Source of the DNA: Acidobacteriota bacterium
GTDB taxonomy: Bacteria; Acidobacteriota; Terriglobia; UBA7540
Assembly: GCA_021828245.1 (NCBI GenBank)
Contig: JAKASC010000031.1
Span: 1 to 14,430, forward strand
DNA length: 14,430 nt
Direction: 5' to 3'
The notes beneath the pieces are model-generated. The model was given only the letters and a program-made list of their open reading frames with translations, did not search any database and was not told where the DNA came from. The position numbers were made by a program, and so were the translations under genes. Position 1 is the first letter of the stretch; every line of letters begins with the position of its first letter. Positions 1 through 6,453 of this stretch are shown piece after piece.

Positions 1-1
1 C

Positions 2-655
2 GCCGCCCAGGCCATTGACGTGGACGTGGACACGACGGAAACGTTGACCGACTTGCTGTTCTTGCAACGGGAGATTTTGGCGGCCAACTTGGCCAGCAAC
101 CCCGCCAACATCACCCAAAACACGACGCTTTCGGGAACCAATCAGTGGTCGGACACCAGCTCACCCGACCCGGTGACCACGGTGGAAGAAGTGAAACCGA
201 TTATCCAACAGCAGATTGGGCTGGTGCCGAACGCTTTGCTGGTGGGCTATCCGGTGTTTACGGCGCTGCGCAACCATCCGGCCATCATTGACCGGTTCAA
301 GTACACGCAAGTGGGCGTGCTGCAACCGGATCATTTGAAGGCCGCGTTCAACGTGGACTACTTCTACGTGGCCTCGGCCATCATGAACACGGCCGGGGAA
401 GGCGAGCCGGATAACTTCGTGAACGTTTGGGGCAACAACGCCCTGCTGTGGTACAAGCCGCCCGCACCGGGTCGGCGAACCGTTTCGCTGGGGTATCAAT
501 TCACCTGGCTGTTCGGGGCCAACACGAACGGCTTTTTGGTGAAGCGGTATCGCGACGAATCGCGCACGGCGGACGTGGTGGAGACACAACTCTACTACGA
601 CTTGGAGTTGGTGGCGCCGCAAGCGGCTTATCTGTTTCTGAGCGCGGTGGCGTAA
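2..655 (+). CDS. Phage major capsid protein, C-terminal part (5' end outside window)
   Basis: The reading frame is open to the left edge of the window, so this is the last ~217 residues of a longer protein; the GTG at 20 is probably internal. It is read as the main shell subunit of the phage head. The features seen match a family of phage capsid proteins known from siphoviruses: a TLSGTNQWSD segment followed by SPDPVTTVEE, then a PNALLVGYPVFTALRNHP stretch, a DRFKYTQVG segment, an FNVDYFYVASAIMNTA segment, and a WGNNALLWYKPP strand near the C-terminus. These fit the later part of an HK97-type fold, which is an inference from family memory. It is followed by connector and tail genes on the same strand, the usual order in tailed phages. 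The missing N-terminus prevents judging total length or any scaffold/delta domain. Confidence 0.82.
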   Translation, partial: AAQAIDVDVDTTETLTDLLFLQREILAANLASNPANITQNTTLSGTNQWSDTSSPDPVTTVEEVKPIIQQQIGLVPNALLVGYPVFTALRNHPAIIDRFKYTQVGVLQPDHLKAAFNVDYFYVASAIMNTAGEGEPDNFVNVWGNNALLWYKPPAPGRRTVSLGYQFTWLFGANTNGFLVKRYRDESRTADVVETQLYYDLELVAPQAAYLFLSAVA

Positions 656-667
656 ACAGCGGCGGAG

Positions 668-709
668 GGTCGAAGGGCGCGTGGCCCAGGGGCGCGCGAC
701 CTTTCGACC
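668..709. repeat. Intergenic inverted repeat after capsid gene
   Basis: The 84-nt gap between the capsid gene and the next gene contains a 7-bp perfect stem, GGTCGAA (668-674) with TTCGACC (703-709). The intervening bases are GC-rich and could extend the stem imperfectly (GGGCGCG against CGCGCGACC). No T-tract follows, so it is not a standard intrinsic terminator. It may be an RNA-processing or attenuation hairpin that lowers expression after the abundant capsid message, or a REP-like element. Confidence 0.45.
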
Positions 710-739
710 TTCGAGGCTTCATGGAAGGAGGAGCGGATT

Positions 740-1225
740 ATGGCGTTTACCACGGTGCAGGCGGTGGCGGCGCATTATCCGGGATTTCAGCGGGGCGGGG
801 TGAATCAAAACCCGCCCGACCTTCAAATTCAAAGTTGGATTGACAACCAGGCGGCGCGGATTACGGCGCTGGCGACGGCGCGCGGGTACGATTTGAGCGA
901 GCTCGAAACGGTGAATCCCGCCGCCTACGCCGTGCTCTCCATGATGAATGAAATCGGCGCAGCGGCGGATCTGGGGGATGCGCTGCTTTCGATGCTGGGG
1001 CCGGGCGCGCCCGCGGCCGGCTGGGCCAATCCGAATACGCTCCGCAAATCTTACGAGAACATGATGGCGGAGCTGAATCAGGGCGCCTACGACAAATTGT
1101 TCGTCACCCTGGCGCGAACGGGCGACGTTTATCCGGAATTCGGCGGCATCGCCGGACAGGAAACCGACCCGACCGATCCGGAAGACAACCTTAATTTGGC
1201 GTTCCGCAAAAATGACGTTTATTAA
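740..1225 (+). CDS. Putative head-tail connector/adaptor protein
   Basis: A 161-aa protein directly downstream of the capsid gene. The start is well supported: AGGAGG at 726-731 lies 8 nt before the ATG. The N-terminus (FTTVQAVAAHYPGF) is followed by a predicted helical stretch with SWIDNQAARITALATARGY, then AYAVLSMMNEIGAAADLG. This arrangement (short N-terminal motif, helix bearing 'WI..A...I...A..RGY', then 'L...N..GAAA') is typical of small helical phage proteins that sit in the neck between portal and tail, such as the gp6/gp15-type adaptors. The C-terminal third is acidic (QETDPTDPEDN) and probably flexible. The assignment rests on motif memory, size and position; it could be another neck protein. 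Confidence 0.55.
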   Translation: MAFTTVQAVAAHYPGFQRGGVNQNPPDLQIQSWIDNQAARITALATARGYDLSELETVNPAAYAVLSMMNEIGAAADLGDALLSMLGPGAPAAGWANPNTLRKSYENMMAELNQGAYDKLFVTLARTGDVYPEFGGIAGQETDPTDPEDNLNLAFRKNDVY

Positions 1226-1273
1226 GCGCGACGGCGCGGTGGGGCGCGAAGCCGCGCGCGGCGCGGGTGAAAG

Positions 1274-1825
1274 ATGATTCCCAAGTATCAGGCACAATTC
1301 GCAAGGCCGCTGGTGGATCAACTGATTGCCATTTTGCAGCGGGATCAGCAGGCGGCGCTGGCTATCGTCAACGCGACGCGGCCGGCGAGCCGGGCGCTCG
1401 GGCCGTTGGTCGGGTTTTATAAGGAAGCGTCGGCGGTGCAGAACGCGCCGGCCATCGTGGTGGCGGCGCAGCAGATCGCTTTTGATCCGCAGGCGGATAT
1501 CGGGCTGCGCGCGGAAACCGTCCAGATGAGCGGCACGCTGTTCGTTCCTGGCACGGACCCGGAATGGCTGGCCGAAGACACGATGGATTACGTGCGGGCC
1601 GTGGATATGGTGCTGACGTCGGCGGCGCTGTCGGATTTTTATCTTCCGCTGCCCATCGCGCTTTCGACGGCGCCGAGCGGCACGACCACGGGGTTGAGCG
1701 CGACCAGTCACCTGCTGGATCTGCGGGTGACCCAACACCGCTGGAGCGAGTTGACGACGCGGCACGGTGGGGCGACGCTCCGACAGGCGCAAATCGAGTT
1801 TGTGGTGGAGATGGAAGAGCAGTGA
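1274..1825 (+). CDS. Putative tail-completion/terminator or neck protein
   Basis: A 183-aa protein between the connector and the tail-tube gene, the slot usually held by the tail terminator or head-tail joining protein. I do not recognise a named family with certainty. The N-terminal ~35 residues look helical (FARPLVDQLIAILQRDQQAA). A mixed alpha/beta body follows, with beta-like segments (QIAFDPQADIGLRAETVQMS) and the helix-like TMDYVRAVDMVLTSAALSD, then the C-terminal IEFVVEMEEQ. The alternation of a 'Y.RAVD' helix with strands is compatible with tail-terminator folds. The ribosome-binding site is weak (GGGTGA, about 3 nt before ATG), so translation may depend on the upstream gene 48 nt away. 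Confidence 0.45.
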   Translation: MIPKYQAQFARPLVDQLIAILQRDQQAALAIVNATRPASRALGPLVGFYKEASAVQNAPAIVVAAQQIAFDPQADIGLRAETVQMSGTLFVPGTDPEWLAEDTMDYVRAVDMVLTSAALSDFYLPLPIALSTAPSGTTTGLSATSHLLDLRVTQHRWSELTTRHGGATLRQAQIEFVVEMEEQ

Positions 1826-1834
1826 GGGAGGGTT

Positions 1835-1905
1835 CGATTGATTCAACATGTCATCGGGTGAGCGAGACAGCGAACCCGTGACGCCATGAGGGAATGAATC
1901 AATCG
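1835..1905. repeat. 11-bp perfect inverted repeat upstream of tail-tube gene
   Basis: In the 91-nt gap before the tube gene, CGATTGATTCA (1835-1845) is exactly complementary to TGAATCAATCG (1895-1905). Nested inside is CGGGT (1855-1859) with ACCCG (1874-1878). The gap could therefore fold into a long two-part stem ending 12 nt before the tube-gene ATG and immediately upstream of its ribosome-binding site (GGGAGGA, 1907-1913). The location suggests a stabilising or regulatory 5' structure for the highly expressed tube mRNA, or a processing site. No T-run follows, which argues against a simple terminator. Confidence 0.6.
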
Positions 1906-1916
1906 CGGGAGGATGC

Positions 1917-2690
1917 ATGGCAACGGTGGATGTCACGAAGATTCATCAAGGGCCGGGGATGCTGTGGATGAAGGTGGTGCGGCCGCTGACGGGCAAGCGG
2001 CTGCTGATTGATTCGACGGGAACGCCGGTGGCGGTGCCGTGGGCCGCCTCGACGGCCTACGCGCTCGGGCAGCAGATCATTGACGCGAACGGGAACATCG
2101 AGCAAGTGACGGTGGCCGGAACGTCGGGGACGGCGACGCCCGCGTGGCCGACAACGCTCGGCGCGACGGTCACCGACGGCAGCGTGACGTGGCAGGTGAC
2201 GGAAATCGGCTCCAACGTTTTTGCCGGGGCGACGACGGGCGCCGCCACGGTGGGATTGGCGCCTAAGCTCGAGGAAGTGAGCGCCGATCAGGTGGCCGGG
2301 CCGGTGGACGTCATTATGACGGCGGAGGCGGCAACGTTGGAGCTGACGATGATGCAGTCGGACCTTGCCAACCTGCAAAACTTTATCACCCACGGCACCT
2401 ATGCCACGGGCACGGACGCCGGGCTGCCGGCGGGCGAACAGAATTACGAGGAAATCGCCTTTGGCGGCATTTTGGCCGTGCCGCGCATGTCCGTGGCGGT
2501 GATTTCGCCGCGTCGCAACGCGCCGAGCAAATTCGTGGTGAGCCAGCTCTACCAGGCTTACCAGGCTGAGGCCGTGCAACTGCCGTTCCAGCGCGCCAAG
2601 GAGACCACGTACAAGGTGAAGCTGACCGGCCTCGCCGACCCGACCCGGCCCGATGGCGATCAGGTGGGAAAGATTTATCGGCAGACGTAA
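1917..2690 (+). CDS. Major tail (tube) protein with inserted Trp-rich module
   Basis: A 257-aa protein read as the tail-tube subunit, based on position (before chaperones and tape measure) and sequence. It opens with VDVTKIHQGPGMLWMKV and ends with PDGDQVGKIYRQT, and its C-terminal half contains AATLELTMMQSDLANLQNF and VPRMSVAVISPRRNAPSKF, in keeping with beta-rich phage tube proteins. Residues 42-92 form a separate module bounded by tryptophans (W42, W92) with ASTAYALGQQI, AGTSGTATPAWPTTLG and TVTDGSVTW. The same module recurs in the 1557-aa tail protein downstream. In phages such modules are thought to decorate virion surfaces and bind glycans; here it would be displayed in every tube subunit. 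The start has GGGAGGA only 3 nt before the ATG, a short spacing. Confidence 0.7.
   Translation: MATVDVTKIHQGPGMLWMKVVRPLTGKRLLIDSTGTPVAVPWAASTAYALGQQIIDANGNIEQVTVAGTSGTATPAWPTTLGATVTDGSVTWQVTEIGSNVFAGATTGAATVGLAPKLEEVSADQVAGPVDVIMTAEAATLELTMMQSDLANLQNFITHGTYATGTDAGLPAGEQNYEEIAFGGILAVPRMSVAVISPRRNAPSKFVVSQLYQAYQAEAVQLPFQRAKETTYKVKLTGLADPTRPDGDQVGKIYRQT
2040..2192 (+). repeat. Trp-rich surface module, copy A (in tube gene)
   Basis: This 153-bp segment encodes 51 residues from W to W in the tube protein. By manual alignment it matches 9899-10051 without gaps: 39 of 51 residues are identical, and 26 of the last 27. Long runs of identical codons occur in that last part. A more divergent copy lies at 7943-8125. 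Confidence 0.85.
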
Positions 2691-2700
2691 CGAGGAGGCC

Positions 2701-2721
2701 ATGCCGCGGGCGTTCGCGTGA
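2701..2721 (+). other. Six-codon mini-ORF with strong ribosome-binding site
   Basis: ATG at 2701 is preceded by AGGAGG (2693-2698) and reads MPRAFA before TGA at 2719-2721. It sits in the 102-nt gap between the tube gene and the first chaperone candidate. It may be a leader that couples translation, the remnant of an older start for the next gene, or chance. Nothing else supports a functional peptide. Confidence 0.2.
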
Positions 2722-2792
2722 CGTTCGAGGAAAGCGGAGGGCCGAAGACTGCAAGGCACAGAAGTGAAATCCGACGCATGAGGACCTTGACC

Positions 2793-3275
2793 ATGAGTGA
2801 AAAGAAATCGAACGGCATTGCCAGCGTAGGGGATTGGCAAGCGGCCGCCGAAGCGCAGCGGCGAGCGCGCGCTGTGCGATTGACGCTGCCGAGCGGAACG
2901 ACCATCCTGGCGGCGCGGCCGGAGCCGCTCGAATGGGTGGTGGCGGGGCGGCTGCCGGCGCGGCTGCTGACGGCGGCGGTCGAGCCGGAAGGCGACACCG
3001 CACACGAGATGACGGCGGAGGAGGTTCTGGAGTTGGCGGCGTTCGCCAGCCAACTGGTGGAAGCCAGCGTGCTCGAACCGCCCATCGGCGAAGGGCCGGG
3101 GGAAATCTCGCTGCGCGACATTCCGGCGGAAGATTGCGCGTTCATCTTTGAGTGGGCTTGCCGCGCCTTGAGCGAATCCGAAGAGGCCCAAAGCGATGAG
3201 GGATTGCGGCAGCCGAGACGCCGCCGCGCGGAGGAGAGTGCGAGCCGTCGGCTCGACGGGTTTCGTTCGCGGTGA
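2793..3275 (+). CDS. Putative tail-assembly chaperone (gpG-like)
   Basis: A 160-aa protein located between the tube and tape-measure genes, where tailed phages encode the chaperone that holds the tape measure during tail assembly. I chose ATG 2793 (MSEKKSNG) because GAGGA (2780-2784) lies 8 nt upstream; the frame extends to 2718 but those residues have no good start. The body has SVGDWQAAAEAQRRARAVRL, a strand-like LTLPSGTTILAARPEPLEWV, the helix-like EMTAEEVLELAAFASQLVEAS and a C-terminal AEDCAFIFEWACRAL. The last ~20 residues are Arg-rich and low in complexity (RQPRRRRAEESASRRLDG). They overlap the next gene by 80 nt in another frame, as in gpG/gpGT pairs. Function is inferred from context. 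Confidence 0.55.
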   Translation: MSEKKSNGIASVGDWQAAAEAQRRARAVRLTLPSGTTILAARPEPLEWVVAGRLPARLLTAAVEPEGDTAHEMTAEEVLELAAFASQLVEASVLEPPIGEGPGEISLRDIPAEDCAFIFEWACRALSESEEAQSDEGLRQPRRRRAEESASRRLDGFRSR

Positions 3276-3468
3276 GAACTTTTTGTTGCTGGCGCTGGCG
3301 GCGGAAAAATTCGGCTGCCGACCGAGCGCGATGATTCGGCTGCGCGACCCCGTGGTGGCGCTCGATTTTGATTTGGCGGCGGCGGCGCGGCTGCTCGAAA
3401 GGGAACGGCTGGCGCTCAATGAGTGGAGCGAAGAAACGCTCGAGCGGCCCACGGAGATTTTTTGGTGA
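3196..3468 (+). CDS. Putative second tail-assembly chaperone part (gpT-like), overlapping frame
   Basis: A 90-residue reading frame in the +1 frame relative to the preceding gene, overlapping its last 80 nt. The conserved-looking part is RGENFLLLALAAEKFGC followed by RPSAMIRLRDPVVALDFDLA and AARLLERERLALNEW; the 'DP..A..FD.A...' pattern resembles the T portion of gpGT-type fusions in other phages. It could be made independently: GAAGAGG at 3180-3186 lies 9 nt before the ATG. It could also be made as a fusion by +1 or -2 frameshifting somewhere in 3172-3275, where both frames are open. I found no textbook slippery site in the right phase. The first ~25 residues are Arg/Ala-rich and may not be translated if the fusion is the real product. 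Confidence 0.5.
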   Translation: MRDCGSRDAAARRRVRAVGSTGFVRGENFLLLALAAEKFGCRPSAMIRLRDPVVALDFDLAAAARLLERERLALNEWSEETLERPTEIFW

Positions 3469-3492
3469 GCCGATTACGAAGGTTTGAAGCAA

Positions 3493-3514
3493 GCCGCGCG
3501 CCGATCAGCGCGGC
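3493..3514. repeat. GC-rich hairpin before tape-measure gene
   Basis: GCCGCGC (3493-3499) pairs with GCGCGGC (3508-3514) around an 8-nt loop, in the 89-nt gap between the chaperone frame and the tape-measure gene. No T-tract follows. It may separate translation of the chaperone and tape-measure messages or be a chance product of high GC. Confidence 0.35.
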
Positions 3515-3557
3515 GCGGCCAAAGCCGCCGCAACCGCGTTAAAGAGAGCAGGAAACG

Positions 3558-4469
3558 ATGACCGACCACCGAACCCATCTGCTATTTCGAATGGCCTCCG
3601 ACCCGGCCCACGCGGAAGAACACGTCCGCGATTTTCAGACGAGTTCTCACGGGCGCTGGGCGGACGCGGGGCTGAATTTGTCGGAGTGGGCGCGGCAGAG
3701 TCACCGACACTTCGCCGTGGTGACGGCGGCGCTTGAAAACTTCACCCGCAACGCACAGCGGGGCTACGGGCCGCTCGGCGAGACGCTGCGGCAGTTCAAC
3801 CTCCAATTGCGCCAGACGACGGATTACGCGAAGAGCGCGGGGCCGGCGTTCACGGAGATGGAACTGCGTTTGATGCAGATTCGGCAAGCCACGGAAATGT
3901 CCGGCATTTCGCTGATGAAGTTTTCTTCAGCCATGGGCACCAGCGTGGCGCAGGCGATTGTCTATGGCAGCTCGATTGGCGCGGCGATGGAGAAGGCGCT
4001 GAAGGCCACGCTGGCCTCGATTGCGGCGCAGGCGCTGGTCCACGCCATCTACGAGACGGCGGTCGGGTTTGCGGAATTGTTTTGGAATCCTCCGGCGGCG
4101 ACGGCGGCGTTTGAGTCGGCGGCGCTGTTTTACGCTGTGGCGGGCGCCGCCGGAGGGCTGGGGGCGGCGATTCCGGGAGCGGGACGCGGAGCCGCGGGAG
4201 GTCGCGGGCGCCCGCTTGGGGAACCAGGAGGACGGCGCGAACGCGGTCGGGGCGAATACGGCGGCGAGACGAGCGGGGAATACGGCGGCGGGGAAATTGC
4301 TCCGGGGCTCGCGCCCGGCTCGATGGGGGCGTCGCTGGTGGTCAATCTGCACATTGACGGTCGGCAGGCGGCGACGGCGCTGGTGCCTTCGATTTCCGAG
4401 GCGGTGCGCAGTGGCAGCGTGAATCTGCACGCCACCACCGTCGAGCGCGGCGCGCCGGTGGGACATTGA
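3558..4469 (+). CDS. Short tape-measure protein
   Basis: A 303-aa protein placed where tape-measure genes lie. The N-terminal ~130 residues look helical and possibly coiled (ETLRQFNLQLRQTTDYAKSA). Two hydrophobic stretches follow: residues ~151-176 (TLASIAAQALVHAIYETAVG onward) and ~182-212 (ESAALFYAVAGAAGGLGAAI). A Gly/Arg-rich low-complexity linker covers ~206-255. The C-terminus (SLVVNLHIDGRQAATAL from residue 259, then SISEAVRSGSVNLHATTV) matches the usual end of tape-measure proteins. These proteins fix tail length and help form the DNA channel in the host membrane. At roughly 1.5 Å per residue, 303 residues would give a tail near 45 nm, short for a siphovirus; most tape measures exceed 600 residues. 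AGGA (3550-3553) precedes the ATG. The stop is one base from the next start. Confidence 0.72.
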   Translation: MTDHRTHLLFRMASDPAHAEEHVRDFQTSSHGRWADAGLNLSEWARQSHRHFAVVTAALENFTRNAQRGYGPLGETLRQFNLQLRQTTDYAKSAGPAFTEMELRLMQIRQATEMSGISLMKFSSAMGTSVAQAIVYGSSIGAAMEKALKATLASIAAQALVHAIYETAVGFAELFWNPPAATAAFESAALFYAVAGAAGGLGAAIPGAGRGAAGGRGRPLGEPGGRRERGRGEYGGETSGEYGGGEIAPGLAPGSMGASLVVNLHIDGRQAATALVPSISEAVRSGSVNLHATTVERGAPVGH

Positions 4470-4470
4470 G

Positions 4471-4854
4471 ATGGCTTATCCGAAGATCACTTACACGGTG
4501 GGCGGCACGGTGAACACGCTTCCGTTCACGTATCCGCCGACGGGCGTTGCGGCGTACAACGCGGTGGCGACGCGGCACGATAACCTCAGCTCGAGCGGCG
4601 TGCGGGAATCCATTCTGGAACGCATTGACAATTTCCTGGATATCACGATGGCGGCGGTGCTCTCAGGCACCGACGTGCAGAACTGGAACGCCTTCATGCA
4701 GTACGCGCTTGAAGGCGGGCAGTTCAGCTATTACCCGGATAGTTCGCAATCGAGCTTTACGAATTATTGGCTCGAAGGAACGACGTGGCAGGCGGCGTAC
4801 CGCGCGCCGGGGCTTTACAAATTCAAGCTGAAGTTTCGCCAGGTGGTGACGTAG
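4471..4854 (+). CDS. Distal-tail (Dit-like) protein
   Basis: A 127-aa protein that begins one base after the tape-measure stop, so translation is probably coupled; there is no strong ribosome-binding site. The sequence has AYPKITYTVGGTVNTLPFTY, then ATRHDNLSSSGVRESILERI and DNFLDITMAAV. Next come TDVQNWNAFMQYALEGGQF with YYPD, an acidic aromatic turn, and the C-terminal KFKLKFRQVVT. The pattern 'RHDN.SS.GV..S..ERID.FL' plus 'W..F...AL.GG.F..YPD' recalls a recurrent small phage tail protein that sits right after the tape measure. This is the position of distal tail proteins, which form the ring joining tube and tip. Specific Dit activity is inferred from position. Confidence 0.55.
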   Translation: MAYPKITYTVGGTVNTLPFTYPPTGVAAYNAVATRHDNLSSSGVRESILERIDNFLDITMAAVLSGTDVQNWNAFMQYALEGGQFSYYPDSSQSSFTNYWLEGTTWQAAYRAPGLYKFKLKFRQVVT

Positions 4855-4879
4855 CCGAGGCTTCGAGCCCAGGAGGGGC

Positions 4880-4898
4880 CACGGCCAGGATGGCCGTG
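4880..4898. repeat. Palindrome in 52-nt gap
   Basis: CACGGCCA (4880-4887) and TGGCCGTG (4891-4898) form a perfect 8-bp stem with loop GGA, ending 8 nt before the next ATG. It resembles short palindromes that I recall as dispersed in some Acidobacteriota and Verrucomicrobiota chromosomes. If so, it is a host-type element inside a phage operon. Confidence 0.55.
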
Positions 4899-4906
4899 CC
4901 ACGAGA

Positions 4907-5083
4907 ATGATTCAGGGTAACCAAACGTGGCTGACGCAACTGGGGCAGCTCGAAAAGCAGCCGCTTTATGCGCTCGAGATTCCGACGGCCGGGGTGATTC
5001 TCTCGAGCTTCGATCCGGCGCTTTTGGCGCCGCCGGGCGGCTACGGGGTTTTGGGATACGGGATTGGCGGGTACGGACAATGA
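4907..5083 (+). CDS. 58-aa tail protein, resembles N-terminus of a tail-hub protein
   Basis: A small gene of 58 codons. It begins MIQGNQTWLTQLGQLEKQ, continues PLYALEIPTAGVILSSFDPA and ends in a Gly/Tyr-rich tail (PPGGYGVLGYGIGGYGQ). The 'PLY.LEIP..G..L.SFDP' motif is one I associate with the first ~40 residues of a larger phage tail-hub protein whose body has 'P.GA.QTVD...G.SS.G...'. That body appears here as the C-terminal third of the protein at 7454-12127. The gene's TGA overlaps the ATG of the next gene (ATGA, 5080-5083), which indicates translational coupling and supports its being real. The ribosome-binding site is weak and a palindrome lies just upstream. It may be a free-standing tail protein or a fragment left by the splitting of a hub gene. 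Confidence 0.6.
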   Translation: MIQGNQTWLTQLGQLEKQPLYALEIPTAGVILSSFDPALLAPPGGYGVLGYGIGGYGQ

Positions 5084-6441
5084 GGAGAGCGCAAACGATT
5101 GCCGCGTGCCTGGTGCTGGGGCTTATCGCCTTGAGCGGAGCGGCTCTGCGAGCCTCGACGCTGACCGAATCGGCGGCGGCGAGTGACCTGACGGCGGCGC
5201 AGACTTGCAACGCGATTTCAACGCTTGGCTCGCTTGCGCCGCAGGCGCTCGTTTCAAGCGGGGCGACGACGGGCAGCTATTCCGTGACGATTTCTAAGGG
5301 CGCGACGCAGGAATTCGTTTTGTACTCGGCGAGCGGCGTCCCGAATGCGACGAATTGGCCGAGCGGAAACTGGACTGTGAAGCTCGACGTGACGACGGCA
5401 AACTCGAACGTCACCTGGCAAGACACTTGCATTCTTCGCGTGAATTCGAGCGGCGTGGCGCAGGCGACGGTCGGCTCGCTGACGGCGCAGAATATCTCGC
5501 TCGGCGCGACGGGCGTTCAAAGCATGACAATTTCGGGAGCTTCCCAAAGCGCGAGCGCGACCGACCGCATTGCCGTGGTCGTCAACCTGAAGAATTCGGT
5601 CGGCCATAGCGCGGAGACTGTGGGCTTTGATGCCGGCAGCGCGACGAACGACATTGTGACGACGCCGCTTTCGAGCGCCTACAGCGTCTCGCTTTCTGAG
5701 ACGCTTTCCGAGTCCGACGCGATTGCGCGCGTGGCGGGATTCGGGCGGGGCGTGACGGACACGCCGACGACTTCGGATTCCGTGGCCCAAAGCGAAGGCT
5801 TTCCGGTAACGCTGGCGGAAAACGAAAGCATTTCCGACTCGATTGGGCAACAGTTCGGCGTGGCAGTAACGCTCGCGGAGACGGAGCCGGTTTCGGATTC
5901 GCTCGGGCGACTCGCGGCATACTCTCGCGCGCCCGGCGAAACGCTCTCGCAATCGGATTCGGTCTCGCGCCTCAAAGCCTTTGGCAGGACGCTTGCCGAG
6001 GCGGAAACCGTTTCGGACGCGCCCGTGCGAAGCGCAGGCTACATTGCCACGGCGTCGGAGTCGGAGAGCGTGAGCGATGCCGTCGGCCGGTCATTCGGCG
6101 CGGTGGTTGCGCTCGGCGAGGCGCAATCGCCCTCCGATGCGCTGGCTCGGCGATCGGCTTACGCGCGCGCGCCGCAAGAAACGTTGCCGCAGTCGGACTC
6201 TTTGGCGCGCCTCGCGGCGTTTGGACGCGCCGAGTCGGAGACACAGACGCTGATGGATGCGGTCACATCGTTTTACCGCTCCGGCGCGCGGGTGTCGCCG
6301 CTTCGCGGGGCAACGCTCGGCGCTCAATCTGGCGGCGCAGCGCTCTCCCCGCGCAGCCGGGGCGCGACGCTGGGCGCGAAAACCCAAGGCGCGACTGTCA
6401 GCGGGCATGGCGCAGGGACGGTTTTGCAAAAGCCGCAGTAA
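5080..6441 (+). CDS. Secretion-signal protein with ten 20-residue tandem repeats
   Basis: A 453-aa protein starting at ATG 5080 by the ATGA overlap; the frame is open further upstream but that region is the 58-aa gene in another frame. Residues 1-25 are a typical Sec signal: MRRAQ, then a hydrophobic core (TIAACLVLGLIALSGAALRA) with possible cleavage after SGA, GAA or LRA. Residues ~45-200 form a beta-rich domain with WPSGNWTVKLDVTTANSNVTW and a later DTCILRVNSSGVAQATVG, a type I recall from phage or surface proteins. Residues 205-404 are ten exact 20-residue repeats with E at position 3 and SD at 8-9. The C-terminus (405-453) holds short repeats such as GATLGAQSGGAAL and GATLGAKTQGATV. It may be a fibrous surface or tail-tip adhesin. 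A signal peptide on a virion protein would be unusual. Function is unproven. Confidence 0.7.
   Translation: MRRAQTIAACLVLGLIALSGAALRASTLTESAAASDLTAAQTCNAISTLGSLAPQALVSSGATTGSYSVTISKGATQEFVLYSASGVPNATNWPSGNWTVKLDVTTANSNVTWQDTCILRVNSSGVAQATVGSLTAQNISLGATGVQSMTISGASQSASATDRIAVVVNLKNSVGHSAETVGFDAGSATNDIVTTPLSSAYSVSLSETLSESDAIARVAGFGRGVTDTPTTSDSVAQSEGFPVTLAENESISDSIGQQFGVAVTLAETEPVSDSLGRLAAYSRAPGETLSQSDSVSRLKAFGRTLAEAETVSDAPVRSAGYIATASESESVSDAVGRSFGAVVALGEAQSPSDALARRSAYARAPQETLPQSDSLARLAAFGRAESETQTLMDAVTSFYRSGARVSPLRGATLGAQSGGAALSPRSRGATLGAKTQGATVSGHGAGTVLQKPQ
5692..6291 (+). repeat. Ten tandem 60-bp (20-aa) repeats with 240-bp higher-order period
   Basis: Units start at 5692, 5752, 5812, 5872, 5932, 5992, 6052, 6112, 6172 and 6232, with no gaps. 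Nine of ten have SD at positions 8-9 (the last has MD), and all have E or D at position 3. Units four apart are most alike: 5 and 9 share P-x-ETL-x-QSDS; 4 and 8 share the ending AY-x-RA; 3 and 7 both move the aromatic from position 17 to 15. This points to growth by duplication of a four-unit, 240-bp block. Confidence 0.88.
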
Positions 6442-6453
6442 GCGAGGGATTCG

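Noticed and set aside
427..843. A 138-codon + strand frame overlapping the capsid and connector genes
   Set aside because: It crosses two well-supported genes and the intergenic hairpin in another frame and is Gly/Arg-rich with no domain; a shadow.
719..1936. Long minus-strand open frame (405 codons), with others at 1899-3452, 7571-8548, 12329-13429 and 13426-14328
   Set aside because: They lie opposite well-supported + strand tail genes, are Arg/His/Pro-rich as expected of antisense readings of GC-rich genes, and show no recognisable domains or ribosome-binding sites.
3187..3193. CCCAAAG, a classical -1 frameshift heptamer, in the chaperone overlap
   Set aside because: It is out of phase: the upstream gene reads it as GCC CAA AGC, so it cannot slip in the X-XXY-YYZ manner. 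The downstream frame also needs +1 or -2, not -1.
4927..5079. Upstream extension of the repeat-protein frame by 51 codons
   Set aside because: It overlaps the 58-aa gene in another frame, and starting at 5080 gives a clean signal peptide and an ATGA overlap.
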